64,000 nucleotides of DNA from Trachythela sp. YZ-2020 (taxonomy: Eukaryota > Cnidaria > Anthozoa > Malacalcyonacea > Clavulariidae). Below, one piece after another: positions 23,360 to 35,352 of the stretch. A model generated the notes under the pieces. It was not told the origin of the DNA. It worked only from the letters and a program-made list of their open reading frames with translations, and did not search any database. Numbering within the stretch: the first letter of the stretch is position 1; each line of letters opens with the position of its first letter. The stretch spans positions 110,001 through 174,000 of the forward strand of contig JADLSH010000064.1 of NCBI GenBank assembly GCA_016169945.1. The letters run 5' to 3'. The position numbers and the translations under genes were made by a program.

Positions 23360-23780
23360 AATTAGCCTTTCTCACGCTAAAATTAGCCTTTCTCACGCTC
23401 ACGCAAGCCTTTAATCGGCCATTTTTGGTTGGCAAAAATATTGATTCAGGCGATTTTTGTTTTATCAAAAACAAACAGATACAATTGTGAGTTTGTTAAC
23501 AAAATTGTGATTGTTGACAACTTCATTTGTGCTAAAATTTAGCGCTAAATTTTAAAATTTCCCGAAGTAAATACACGCCGAAAATATGCCTTTTTTCTAA
23601 ATTTCAAAATTTAGTGCTGAAATTTCACACCAAAGTTAGCAACAGTCACGAATTTACTGACAAACAAGAAATTCTGCTTAATTTTATTCTTGATAAAATA
23701 AAAATCGTAAAAATAAATTATTTGCCACCCAAAAATGGCGGATAAGAAGGCCTGGTTGCCTAGCGTGATAAAGGCTAATT
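23360..23780. mobile_element. AATTAGCC-ended MITE nested in Element B
   Basis: Left AATTAGCCTTTCTCACGC (present twice, as a 21-bp tandem duplication at 23358-23399) and right GCGTGATAAAGGCTAATT. Subterminal CGGCCATTTTTGG and CCAAAAATGGCGG are also inverted. The same design recurs in a smaller copy at 50832-51030. It lies between the gene's 5' end and the right TIR. Confidence 0.75.
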
Positions 23781-24129
23781 ACCGCACTTACGGAGGAAGG
23801 GTGTAATACTCGCATATTAAGCTTATGCTGAAAGAAAGCACTTCAATCTTTTTTTACAATTTTCTTTCTGATATTCATAATCATTTCGATTTAAACGATT
23901 TCTAGGTTTATAAGAAATCTGAGTTATTTTGACTTGCAAGGCGCGCAACATAAAGTAAACGCCTTTATCCGCGCATTACTTTTGTCATGCAAGGTTCTCA
24001 TTTTCGTCAAGTATTAAATGTTAACTTTCAATGACTTTAGCGATAGTCTTACACCTAGCAAGAGGTATATATAGCCAGTGGGTATAGCCCAGTGAACTGG
24101 TACAGCCCACTCCATTTTCTAAATCCCGA

Positions 24130-25126
24130 GTATATGGTCAGCGGTAATTCCTTCAAATCAAAACAATAACAAAGCAAAACAGAGCTTTGTCAAACCATAG
24201 AGGTCAAACTATTCCAAAACTGCTATCTTTTCTTGAGAACGAAGAAAGAAGTGTTTATGCAGTAAAACCTAACACGTTTGGAGAATGAGAACCCTAAACG
24301 GACTGCAAAACGCGAGCAAAGAACGACGAGGAGCGAGTTTGTCGAATTGGTAGTGATGCACGGTGGATAATATCAATTGAGTCTTGAATTTACTATCGAA
24401 AATATCAAGTTACAAGGCAAGTGTTTAGCACAAGCTTTTGTTGGGCATTTGTACTTATTTTAGTGAATAAGTGCGACGTATTTGTGGCACGGAAGGTCAG
24501 TCGTTTCGATGCTACAACAATAAATAGTCAGTAGCACACTCGATCAAGAATTCGTACAAACAAGCTATAGAGGTAAAAACTGCACATGTTTCACCGGGTT
24601 TATATCGAAAGTGAGAGCCTAACCGCAAAATGTTATGTTTTGAATGTTTAAACGAAACCTTGTTTATTAACATGATGTTATTATTAACTGTGGGTCTTTC
24701 CTCACTTTTTCGTAAAAATGGCTTAAGTCTGAGCAATAATAGGACATCTAAAATGGCTGCCGACAGACGTATTTTTTAAATAAGCGGCAAACAAATTCAG
24801 GTGCTAAAATTTATCTACAAATTATAGTAATGTGTACATAAAAGCATGTTTTTTCATGTGGTATGTTGTCATTGACAACAAAAACGCGATTTCAAAGAAC
24901 GATATCGTGAAATATAGTGCATATTCTTGTTTTCAAGATGGTCGCCAAAGGCCAATTTGTCTGACGCAATTCGAATCGTAATAAAAAATTTTACAGTCGG
25001 ATTTCGAAGGACTCATATAAATTAATATACTCTATTAGGCATATTTCTTCAATCAACAAGAAATTAGGCGAAAATAAATCTTCATCACAGATGGAGTGGT
25101 TGGTTTTTACAGACAGTGCCTCTTAA
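24130..25126 (-). repeat. Right TIR of Element B
   Basis: Reverse complement of 17885-18877. It ends ACAGTGCCTCTTAA and homology stops at the TTAA. It starts near 24130, where GTATATGGTCAGCGG matches the inner end of the left arm with one mismatch. Confidence 0.9.
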
Positions 25127-25925
25127 GTTTTCGTTTTTTGACAATTTAATGTCATTAGGTTATAACGGGTCCATTTGAAAACGTTACTAAGATAACTATC
25201 GATGGAGCTACATTATCTCACATGTTGTCAACAAGATGTATTCCCAAGAGACTTGTATCAAGCTTGTCAGTAGTAATATACAGGCCGATCAACCGCCTTT
25301 TGTGAGGAGGCGCATGATCATTAGCATACGAGGGGCGGATGAGGTGGGCGCATTCTTTGAGATCTCTCAATCCTACTGGAGCTTCTTTCACGGCTTGCAC
25401 TTTGGCTTCAACATGAAAAATGCCTTGCGAGTCAATTTGAAAACATTCAAATTAAAAGATGCGTGGAATGAAACGACACTTGGAATTCTTCACACGTAAC
25501 CGAGATTGGACAGATGCTCTTCATCCGTAGGTTCACAGATCAGAATGTCGCCAAGGGAGCTACCGTAAAGATAATTCCGTGCAATAAGCCTTCCATTGTT
25601 CCATGCAATACGACTTCTATTTTCCATTAAGTAGAAAATTATATCTATACAAGCCACCACGAGTATTGATCCTAACGCACGTGACATCCCCAGATCACAT
25701 AGACTAACACGTTAGCTTCTATATGTATGAAAGGTCACTTTACTCTCTTTAAATATCAAAATTTGTTACCTTTGGCAAAGATATTCGTATGTTTCACGGC
25801 CTATTACTATCCCCACGGCAATTTCCAATGCTCATTTTAAATTGAGTTTTGATTTTGCTTGCAAATGCCTCTGTATGAGTTCTTCGGTAACGCCAGATAC
25901 AAGCTTCGGGCCTTAGGATCAATCT
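25127..25925. other. Intergenic stretch without recognisable gene
   Basis: Open frames up to 87 codons occur on both strands, but none has a recognisable motif and none has splice context. The right edge of Element B is the only clear landmark. Confidence 0.4.
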
Positions 25926-25929
25926 ACCT

Positions 25930-26885
25930 GAAAAATTCAACAAGAACTTCGACGTTTCGAGCGAAAGCCCTTCGTCTGGACGCTCCCATCGCACTATTGG
26001 TATATGTACCTTAAACTAAGGGATGTCATTAGAAAGTATTTTCATATCTTCAAAAACTACCCTGAAATATATTCTATTTACACGGATAACCCCTTAGTCT
26101 CTTTTCGGCATAGTATAAACATTCGCGAAACACTAGTCCGTAGCTCCCTACCACAGGATTTGTCGTCATTTAATGGCGCGTTACCTTGTCGTGCATAGTG
26201 GAATGTGAAGCCTGTGAGTTCATACATTCTTCAACTATACTATTTCTACTACTAATTCTAAGTAGGCTATCAAGCACCGTTTTACGTGTGCTTCCTCTCA
26301 TCTCGTCTACTGCATCTCATATGGTAGATATGACATCTTTATATTGGTAAAACCGGAAGATGTTTAAGGTCAAGGTTTGGTGAGTCGTGCTGTCACTGAC
26401 GATGCTAAACAGCCTGTTACCAGACATTTCAACACTGGAAATCACGGTGTTTCAGGCATAAAAATTCGAGCTCCCTGTCCCAATACAGGTAGTAATGATG
26501 AAAGAGGAAATGAGCTCGAGACAAGAAATGCCTCTCATTTTCCGACTTGGCACCATTCATCATTTCGGTATTAATGAGCGCTTCTGATACATTTAACTCT
26601 TATCATTGCATGCCTGCCATCAGCAGACATGGACAGATATTCTACACCTCATTTCATACATAGTTTCGTAATTTCTCCTGTTCATATCTTTGCAACATTC
26701 TTTCCATGTAAATACTATATTTTGTAATGTGAGTTTCATATTTTGTTTATACTTTGTTTTCACTAAATCCATCTGATTTGTATATTTTTTATCAAGTGAT
26801 CACTTTTGTATACACTAAAAACGCGTTTTTTCCCGACCCACGCTACTACCGTCCAGACGAAGGTTTTCGATCGAAGCCCCAATGC
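25930..26885 (+). mobile_element. Penelope-like retroelement remnant
   Basis: 26004-26198 reads NPLVSFRHSINIRETLVRSS, like the linker after the reverse transcriptase of Penelope elements. 26380-26570 reads QPVTRHFNTGNHGVSGIKI and then ends with an FRY/INERF-like tail, matching the end of their GIY-YIG endonuclease region. Both are separated by stops. The motif CGTTTCGAGCGAAAGCCCTT, with CGTCTGGACG, at about 25954-25983 recurs inverted as CGTCCAGACGAAGG...CGAAGCC at about 26849-26880, as expected of Penelope terminal repeats. Only the 3' part survives. Confidence 0.6.
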
Positions 26886-26889
26886 AAGC

Positions 26890-28660
26890 AATTATTAAAT
26901 TATATGGCCGATGTTTGAAAGGTGTTTCCCATTAATAAAGGCATGAACGTAATCACGTGACCCCCCGTTCATGTCTCCTCTCGTAAATCAACAGTGCCTT
27001 CATCGACCCTTGCGAGATAAATGCTCTTTTGTTGTTTAACTTTATTTAAATTTTAATATATTCTATTATCATATTTTTAAATTCTTAAGCCATATTTTAC
27101 CTATATAACTCGCACCACTTCAAGCTATTAACATTTCATCGAAAGCACTTCTGAAATTGCAATGTTCGGACAATGTTCGACGCTCTGCCACAAAAATCCC
27201 TATTGACTCGTCCGTTTGTCTAAGGCGATTACTGACCTACATTGTGTCGCTGGACGATCATCGATGACTTTAGCAAATAATAGTTCTTTTAAAATTCTGC
27301 AACCTTTCATAGGATTTTGTTTCGGTATTTTGGGTTCAATTGGCCCTCGTAAGAACTACAAAATCATCATACTGTTTTGCAACTGGGGTTTAGGGAAAAG
27401 ATGCTTGCTGGTAGGTTATAATGATGAAATTTCCCATATAACAGCTCTTCAAAGTTGAACACGTTTATGTAAGTTTGCAAGTTGAGTATATTTTAAAACA
27501 AAAATATACTATTTGCATATCTTCAAACAAAAGATCCACCTCTAAGTCACTATTACCGAGTAATTGCATGATATATAGGGAACATATAAAGCGTTCTATT
27601 TGTATGTTTTGAGGTAAGAATAGCTGAATACGTGTAAGTCTCACATTTACGTCACATTAGTGCATAAGACAAGTCTTATTGCACTTAATAGAGTCCCAAG
27701 GGATAAAATATACAAAACCATAACACACATTTCATTTGATAACATCACACGTGAGACAAAAATATCATAAAATACCTTTCTGCCTGTAAGATATGTCAAG
27801 CAGTGAGGTGTTGATCAGCAAAGAACTTCTTCGACCTCTTCTTCATGGCAGTAAATGGAGTGACATGATAGACACTTCTTCGTGACACTTATTCTTTACA
27901 GAAACATGTGATTTGCCGCAGTAGTTATAATCCTCATTCTCTTTTTCATCTTATGCTCTACTGTCTTATACCTTTCTTCCTTTTGGTCGTTGATTGTCTT
28001 GACAATTTTGATTGCATCCTTCTCTTCCATCGAACCATGCACCAGTGTAATTTATGTAGAATTTGTTAACTGTTTTGGCTTAACTGTCCGAACCGTCCAG
28101 AGACCAGGAATTCCCTCTTATTGAAGTCATTTTCGTGATAATCACGCGCATCTACTGAGCAGTATATCAAACTTTGCTTACCAGTTCCTGGCTTATCCTC
28201 TTCGAATATGTCTTGCTGATGTGGGTGGTATGGTGGAAGAAGGAGCTGTGTTGTCAGAAGGGAAAGCTGATGCCCGTTCATTTTCCATGAGGTCTGCTGC
28301 TTAAAATATCTTATCTGTTGGGAAACTTTGATATTTAGCTCCTCTTGTCCCAACTTTTCTTGCTTCCCTTTTGATCTGTGATGGCGTTAGCCATTTATCC
28401 CATATGTTGGCCAATAATGACATAAAAGCGTCTCTGTTTACTTTTAATTGTTTATGGGAAAAGTCTCTCCTTTGCAGCCTTAAACTCTAGGTAAAAGTCT
28501 TTGTTGCATTGATTAGGAAGCTGTATCACCGCTCGGAGTCTGGTGGTGAAATGAACAGGTGAATCTTTTTCTCGTAGCCAAACTTCAAAACTTGGTAATC
28601 AAACCGGGACGAAGGGTTATCGCTTGAAAGAACAATATACATGTTCACTCGTAATATGTA
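26890..28660. other. Gene-poor stretch
   Basis: Nothing firmly recognised. Open frames such as 28353-28066 (-) lack identifiable motifs and splice support. Confidence 0.4.
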
Positions 28661-28679
28661 GGTCACTCGATATGGGATT

Positions 28680-28985
28680 TTTGATAATGACATCTCTTGT
28701 CCTTCGTGGATGTCAGTAAGTTGTCAATCTTCTCCAAAGCTTGTTTTAAAGCCACGTGGTCTGTGGTGACTATTGAGCTGATCATCGCCTGGCAAACAAT
28801 TCCTGACACAGAAATTTGTGGGTCAAAGGTTGTACATCGACGGTGTGTGCCTTTTACACAACAGGTCATGAATTGCAACTCCCTAATGGTATTGATCCGC
28901 GCAGTCCACACCCCTGGTGCTATCTGCTTGCCATTGAAAAAGATGCCGATATCAATAAGCTCGTTTTGCTAAAGCATCAAGGTTA
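28680..28985 (-). other. Possible exon of an unrecognised protein
   Basis: On the minus strand a frame stays open for about 100 codons, including LIDIGIFFNGKQIAPGVWTA, MTCCVKGTHRRC and VTTDHVALKQALEKIDNLL, with four cysteines in two pairs. The composition looks protein-like and the helical second half is plausible, but I cannot assign a family. Stops follow on both sides. Treat it as a weak candidate for a domesticated or decayed element exon. Confidence 0.25.
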
Positions 28986-29575
28986 TAGGAAGCCAAATTA
29001 CGCATACAGCTCTCGAGCTGTTCATGGGAGCCAGGCTAACAAGAGAACATCCCCATAATCTACCGATTCGCATGCTCTGGCTATATTGAAATAGGATTAC
29101 TGAGTATTCATGTGCGGGGAGAGAGGTAAACTAATCCTGCGTGTCTAAGTAATTTTTTACACTAGATTAAATATTGGTCAATTCATTGCTGTAAAATTTG
29201 CAATATGAACGGCAATAAATTTCGTCCCAACCCACTTGAATAGGATCGACACTTTGACTGTACGTTTACAATGATAGATAGATTTCTGAGCCGTTTGAAA
29301 ATGGAATATTCAATTTCCTCTTGCTCGTTCATACAAAAAGGCCCATGAGCGACTGTACTATAATACTGACTAAATAACAAGTATCTTAGCCTGCAGATTT
29401 TAAGTTTAGCAAATCAAAACTTGCGTACTTTTAGTCTTTGCTTTTGTTAGTGCGTCTTAGTTATGTTTTATGTGTAGAAATTCAATTGGGACGGCAGTAT
29501 TTGGTAAAAGGTGAAAATGTTGCGATCATCCGGCCACTTCTGTTATATATTCTACTAATTACTATATTCGATATC

Positions 29576-31146
29576 TCTTTTTATTATATGGCAAGCGCTA
29601 GTTCCTGTAGTTTACGCGATATGATTGGCTAGTCAGCGGTCCGGAAAACAGGGGCGCACATTCGAAAATTTTTTTGGGGGTGTAACAAGTTTCGGGACCG
29701 ATTTTTTAGGTGTTAACATTTGAAAATGAGGCCGAACAATCTAGGGGGGTCCGGGGGCATGCTCACCCGGAAAAATGTTGTCTCTGAAACGCCATTTCCT
29801 GCATTTTAAGGGAACTTTGAGCAAAAATATAAAAATATTAAATCACAATTTTAGCAGTGTATCGCACGCACCATTTGCAATAAATATTCATGTCCGTGGT
29901 ATATCTTTAATCAGACTATACATAATTACTTCCATATATATATATATATACAATGTGTTAGAAATGTTAGAAATGAAAGGGAAGACAGTCGTTCTACATT
30001 TAAATAGTTAATTTTGCAACAAGCTGACATGCATATATATGTCTCAACTAAAACACAATTCCGTCAATTCGCGATTCTGCAATCAAAAATTTTAACGCAA
30101 TGAAGCAACATTAGTACATTACAGAAACACGCCATTCAGCGTTCGCATTAAAAGCGAGTAAACGCGATATCACGCATTGGTTAATGCAGCTGGCGCTGAT
30201 AATTGGCAAAGATGTAATGAATTGAGCGCTTGACTGCTTGCATGAGTTCAAACTGCTCATGTTCAAGAATAGAAATAGAGTTGAATTCGGCGTGATGGCG
30301 TCAATAGGACTATAGAGGCTCTTCCCCAACTCTCCACTGGGTTTATATTGAGTGATAAAATACTCTTAATTAATATAGTTGCATCACTTGCATGATTACT
30401 AAAGCACACACGTGATTACTGAGTCCCAACATAAAATATATTGTTACGTACTTCTCAACGCCGCGTGAAAGTGGCACGAAACTGTCGCTAATGTCGTGGT
30501 GGATGCAACTTCCAATTTTAATAGTTTCTCTCTGTGACTGTGTCCTCGCAATCTCCTGCTATCTGAACAGTCTAAATTTAGTAAATTTTTCCCTGTTAAT
30601 ATTTGGAGTCGATGCGGTAATTCGATCTGCTCAAGGTGTCAAGAGTACTCATGGTATGACAAATGGCAATTAGTGCGCTCTGCGCCTTTCTGGTTATCAG
30701 CTGGCTATGGACCACGGAAAGTAAACTGATTCGGACAGTGTATACTAGCAATTAGCAATCATGTGACCAATTTTTAACTTTCTTGGACACAAAAACGATC
30801 ATTTTACGCAATATTTATACCGGACGATCGGGACCGACTTTGTAGTCAAATAGAAAATTTGGGACCGACTTTTTGGACCGAATCTAAAATGTTGGGTGGG
30901 TGTCACACCTCCCCTAATGTGGCCCCTGCCGGAAAATCAAAATTTTTAATGCCCCACAACAAAAACAAACCATATAATAAACTACTTATTTTACTACTTA
31001 TGGTTGTGCCATATAATAAACTACTTATTAACTTCAAACGTTCGGTCTTTACGGTAAAATATTAAACCTCGGTCCTGCCGTATTAAGACCTCGGTTTAAT
31101 ATTTTACCGTAAAGACCTCACTTTCGGTTAATAAGTAGTTAGTATT
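29576..31146. mobile_element. TTTATTATATGGCA-ended element with terminal hairpin
   Basis: Left end TTTATTATATGGCAAGCGC at 29579, then GCGATATGATTGGCTAGTCA. Right end TTGTGCCATATAATAAACTA near 31000-31020, followed by a strong hairpin (31021-31146) in which ACGGTAAAATATTAAACCTC pairs with GGTTTAATATTTTACCGT. The same left end, inner GATxGGCT motif and right hairpin recur at 54589-55321. The interior (1.4 kb) holds no recognised gene. Confidence 0.55.
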
Positions 31147-31641
31147 GTTTTATATAATGACTAATGTAGTGTATTCCATCACATTATTTAAAGGGGTCGA
31201 AATCACACAGCCAAACGTATCCTAGGCGGGAGACTTAGGCATGCAATTCATGAAAATGCCTGTCTAGATTTTTTGAAAAATGTTCACAAGGTCCTACTCA
31301 CGTTGATAAACCTAAACTGGTTCCCAGCCGTGACCTCTGCTATTTTCATGATTAACCCCTCGGTTCTTTGAGGGATTACGGCAGATCGACTATCATGGGA
31401 CTTTACATGATGTCCTAAGTCAGTCACAGCCACCTACGGAGGATGGAACCACGTAAAAACAATGACATGAAGACGACACAAATTGCCATATTCACGCCAT
31501 CACAGTCTCTCCCGCTCAAAGACGTTAGATCAAAGCATATCATGTGATACACTACACACGTCATAACATCAACACTTTCATATATTTGTTACTTCATGTA
31601 ATACATTATCGTAAATAGCACATTGATCATATTACCAATGA
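31147..31641. other. Spacer without recognised feature
   Basis: AT-rich sequence. No gene or repeat pair seen. Confidence 0.4.
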
Positions 31642-31963
31642 ATGTCAACACATGATCTCACATGTTTACAAGTCAGATTGCAGGAATGAATTTCATGAAG
31701 TTCATACTGTCCTGGAGACGGAACATAGTAACGGTAGGATCCAAAAAACCGATACTCTATACACATGATATAGAAATTACACAGAAAATATACACATGAT
31801 ATAGAAATTACACAGAAATTATGTCAACACATGATATCAAATGTTTACAAGTCAGATTGCAGGAATGAATTTCATGAAGTTCATACTGTCCTGGAGACGG
31901 AACATAGTAACGGTAGGATCCAAAAAACCGATACTCTATACACATGATATAGAAATTACACAG
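31642..31963. repeat. Tandem duplication, 179-bp period
   Basis: The segment beginning ATGTCAACACATGAT at 31642 restarts at 31821 and runs to about 31963 with only a few substitutions. Inside the first copy, ATACACATGATATAGAAATT, continuing ACACAGAA, is itself duplicated. Confidence 0.85.
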
Positions 31964-32022
31964 GTATCATTTAACAACTAAAGACTTGATCTTTATTGAC
32001 TACAAAAATGGTAAATTCTGCT

Positions 32023-32181
32023 CAGCAGTGGCGTAGCCAGCCCGCTGATTTGGTCCGCTATGAAAATTTCAAATCATTATCATTATTCATTTCTTTAGAA
32101 ATTGATTGTTTTCACCGTCAATAAACAAGAACAAATTTGTATAGCGGGACTAAATCGGCGGGCTGGCTACGCTACTGCTGC
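32023..32181. mobile_element. GCGTAGCCAGCC-ended MITE (~158 bp)
   Basis: Left CAGTGGCGTAGCCAGCCCGC, right GGGCTGGCTACGCTACTGCT, arms about 28 bp, with GGTCCGCTATGAAAATTTC and its near complement just inside. A second copy is at 46983-47137. Confidence 0.85.
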
Positions 32182-32379
32182 TTATTACCTTGTAATCTAT
32201 ACCGTGACTGCATTGATCGAAAACCTTGCTCTATTTGTTCATAAAGGCATGTGTGTCTGTGTGTTTGATGTTCGGTTTTCCTCAATTTTGGTCATACTTT
32301 GTTGAGATGAGACAACACTGCTGGGTGGCTCTGGGAATATGTTCTTCAGCATGTTAAGATGCAGTTCAAATCTCTCTTA

Positions 32380-32589
32380 TTAAGGCCCCGTTTACACTAT
32401 AGCGGATACGCATCGTCACGACATCAATTTAAGCCGTTTTACGGCATCCCTGACCCTAGGCTTTTTCCAGTGAGCTGATTTTGTTGAATCGATCATACTA
32501 TTATAATTTTGGGGTCTAAACTCGCTTTGATATGGCTAAATTTGATGTTGTGACCATGCGTATCCGGTATAGTGTAAACGGGGCCTTAG
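32380..32589. mobile_element. GGCCCCGTTTACAC-ended MITE (210 bp)
   Basis: Arms of about 53 bp: TTAAGGCCCCGTTTACACTA, then TAGCGGATACGCAT, pairs with ATGCGTATCCGGTA, then TAGTGTAAACGGGGCCTTAG. A larger relative is at 35573-35942. Confidence 0.85.
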
Positions 32590-34275
32590 GCCACGCTTTT
32601 CTTATTTGTTGGATTACGTATTTTGCTCACCAATATTAAAGGGCTGGAGGGCAAAAAGGAAAAAAAAATTGTCCAATATCAATACATAGACTAATATCAC
32701 AGTGACATGTACGTCCAAAGTCAAAGAGTATATGATTATAAAACAAATACTGTAAAACAAATTCAACCGGTATATAAATATTTATACGTGCAGCATTAAA
32801 ATGAATTTGAAACTCCATCAATGTATTAAAATCTACTATACTGTCTTTTCATATTAATACTGGTCTTTTATCGAAACGATATCGCTGATGGTTCCGCCTC
32901 TTTTACACCTTGTAAAAGTTTTCGGTCTTAGAATCGAATTTTTAGTTGCACCTTTTTCTAATGTCATAGCGAAGTATAAAACATCGCCTCCTTCGGCCAT
33001 GTTTCCACTGCATGTTTCACGCACACGCAGGGCTCTCACATCCCACTTCTATTAATTCCTTAGATTCTCGGCAAAAATTCCTTAGATTAAGTAAAATTTC
33101 CATAAATGTAGCGCAGGGCCTGTTTTTTTAGTAATAAATGCCCAAGTTACGTTAAGAATTACAAGGTTTATAGATTCTCTGAAATTTTGTCTCGTTTCGG
33201 AACTGGGATTTTCAGCCATAATATCATTACGTCATTGAAAGCGATCCAGTGCAGTCGAAAGATGTACATCTGGGTTGAGGGTCATTATTTCCCTTAGAAA
33301 ATTTTTGCAGTTTTTATTACTACTTTTTCTGCGTTTTTGAAAATAATTTTTGGATAAATAACACCTAAATTGACTGAATTTTTAAATGTTATTCGAATAT
33401 TTTCAAATGTTGGACCAAACCTAAAATTTCCTTGGAAATTCCTTAAAAATTTCATTTCCTTAAAAAAATCCTTAAAAAGGGTTTTAAGTTCATGTTACCG
33501 CACACAATAGGGTTAGGGATTGGGTCGGGATTAGGGTCAAGATCAAAGAGAAGTATTCGTAACTCGTAACATGGCCTTATAAGCCAAAAAACGCCAAAAT
33601 CTCCTCAGTTTAAGGAAATTTCCTTAAATGTGAGTCGCCTGCGCACACGCTCACGTTTTGTGGCCATGCGTGACATATTGCGTGTTAAAGGTTTAGCTTG
33701 CACGTCAGCCTGACTTTATTCTCGCACATTGTTCTTTATTTATATTTTTTGGGCGTTTTGCTCGGAAAAAAATACTGCTATTTTCTAAAATATGGTCGGA
33801 TGAGGAAAAAAACAACACAAAAACTGATGGGCGGCATTTTAATTTTTTTCTGTTTTTTTAAAAAAATAGAAGGTCGTGAAATCCGTAATCCAACAAATAA
33901 AAAAGCGTGGCCTTATGGTCTTCTATTTAATAATAATTCAGAGCAAATTATACGGAGTGCTCCACCACTCGCCCTACCCACTGCTATAGTCTTGAACACA
34001 TAACCCACTTTATACACATTTGTGCCTTTTATATAAAAGATGTCATGTTTGAAACGGCACCAAACTTAATAGAATTTCCTCGAAATAGTTCGGATTTGGA
34101 TATGAGACATTTTGTTTATTGTATTTATGTATTTACATATGATACCACATATCGCCCGAAGGGCAGGGATAACTTTTCCGCAGTGTACGCCAAATGCGGG
34201 GCGCCAAAAATTTGGGCAAAGTTGAAGAAACGCTGGAATGAATCTTTCCTTACGTGTGTATTGTTTATATTTATA
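32590..34275. other. Non-coding stretch upstream of the SRCR exon
   Basis: No supportable gene. Two T/A-rich open frames (33698-34003 and the 5' part of 34045-34275) read through into non-protein-like composition. Upstream exons of the SRCR gene, including any signal peptide, were not identified. Confidence 0.4.
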
Positions 34276-34635
34276 GCTAACTCTGAACTACAAATCAGAT
34301 TGAATGGATCAAGTAACAATATGACTGGGAGAGTGGAAATCTATCATCCTATATTCCGCTGGGGCACAGCTTGTAGTCTGTTCCTAACAACTGATGGTGA
34401 TTTGCAATACTGGGGTATTACTGAAGGTAACGTCGTCTGCCGTCAGTTGGGTTTCACTGGAGCGAAGAAGGTCAGTTACTTTGCTGACTATGGCAGAGGA
34501 AGTGGTCCTGTATTGCTTTCTAAGGTTCAGTGCTCTGGCAAGGAATCATATATTTGGGATTGCCGTCATAATGGATGGAATAATCCTCCCAAGTACTGCC
34601 ACCATGGTCGTGATGCAGGAGTGGATTGTTTCTGA
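34276..34635 (+). CDS. SRCR-domain exon (scavenger receptor cysteine-rich)
   Basis: A pyrimidine-poor but plausible acceptor (TTTATAG at 34269-34275) opens an exon encoding one complete SRCR domain and ending in TGA at 34633-34635. It reads LQIRLNGSSNNMTGRVEIYH, WGTAC, NVVCRQLGFTGAKK, SKVQCSGKESYIWDC, KYCHHGRDAGVDC. Six cysteines are present in the positions of a group A-type domain. SRCR domains are extracellular modules of receptors and secreted or adhesion proteins, and are multiplied in cnidarians and sponges. The stop directly after VDCF makes this the last exon. It is the best host-gene candidate in the window. Preceding exons were not found within 1.5 kb. Confidence 0.75.
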   Translation, partial: ANSELQIRLNGSSNNMTGRVEIYHPIFRWGTACSLFLTTDGDLQYWGITEGNVVCRQLGFTGAKKVSYFADYGRGSGPVLLSKVQCSGKESYIWDCRHNGWNNPPKYCHHGRDAGVDCF

Positions 34636-34689
34636 GATCACAACCATTCAAAACAAGGATACTGGGTTAGATGTAGAGTAGATTTTCCA

Positions 34690-35228
34690 TTTTTTCTCTA
34701 TATTAGCTAGATGAAACGTAAAAAAAGCAGTTGCATCATAGACAAGAACTTACTAAATAAAGTCGATTCCATATGATAAAATAGAACATTTCCAAAATAA
34801 AACTGGAAAATAACCGTCCATTATGCTTTACAACCATTTTCAAAATTACGCGACTAGCCCGAAAATAATACAAGTCTACATGTAGGTTTTATGTCAAACC
34901 GAACGTCTGGATATTTGAAAGACTAGCATTATATTGTGTATTTGGTTATGAATGTATTAGCTTTGTAGCTTTTGTTTAAAGAATTTGGAATGTTTATCGA
35001 GATGTTTAGTGATAATTATTGCAAAATTTAACCAATGCAAATAATACATCGTGATCGCAACAGTCTAGCGCGAGATGGTTTGGCACAAAGTTAAAATTAT
35101 TATGCTTTTTCGAACTATCAAAGTCGTTAACGAAATACGTTTCAGCTCTGATGCTTTGTTCTTGCTTTAAGTTACTCTATGTACTGTTGCTTAAATTGCG
35201 GTTCAATATTCTCCTTAAAGTGCTGAAT
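34690..35228. other. 3' flank of SRCR exon
   Basis: AT-rich, with possible polyadenylation signals (AATAAAG near 34756, AATAAAAC near 34795). No other gene seen. Confidence 0.4.
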
Positions 35229-35352
35229 ATGGCCGTCAAAATGTCGTTTGTTTACAACTTTACATTCGCTATACTTATAGTTTGTGTGACAGAAAACTGG
35301 CTTGTCAACTCAAATTATTCAGTGTGCCGGTCGCGTAATTTTGAAAACGGGT
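35229..35352 (+). CDS. Possible first exon encoding a signal peptide
   Basis: ATG at 35229 reads MAVKMSFVYNFTFAILIVCV, a short polar start followed by a hydrophobic core typical of a secretory signal, then about 20 residues with a CRSRNFENG end. Consensus donor GTAAGT lies at 35353-35358. No downstream exon identified. It could belong to a second SRCR or other secreted protein. Confidence 0.35.

Larger units (their letters stand above)
17885..25126. mobile_element. Element B: 7.2-kb DNA transposon with ~1-kb TIRs and TTAA duplication
   Basis: Long inverted repeats at 17885-18877 and 24130-25126 (993 and 997 bp) differ by scattered substitutions. Both ends carry TTAA (17885-17888, 25123-25126) followed inward by GAGGCACTGTCTGTAAAAAC, so the likely target duplication is TTAA and the element proper is 17889-25122. 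Sequence homology stops at these points. The interior holds one three-exon minus-strand gene (19079-23179) and a nested MITE (23360-23780). TTAA duplication and purine-start termini fit Kolobok-like (also piggyBac-like) elements. I recognise neither transposase outright, so the superfamily assignment is provisional. Confidence 0.85.

Noticed and set aside
28066..28353. 95-codon minus-strand frame
   Set aside because: No recognisable domain and no splice sites; low-complexity stretch LLPPYHPHQQ.
33505..33545. Telomere-like TTAGGG motifs
   Set aside because: Only a few imperfect GGGTTAGGG/GGATTAGGG units; too few and irregular for an interstitial telomere.
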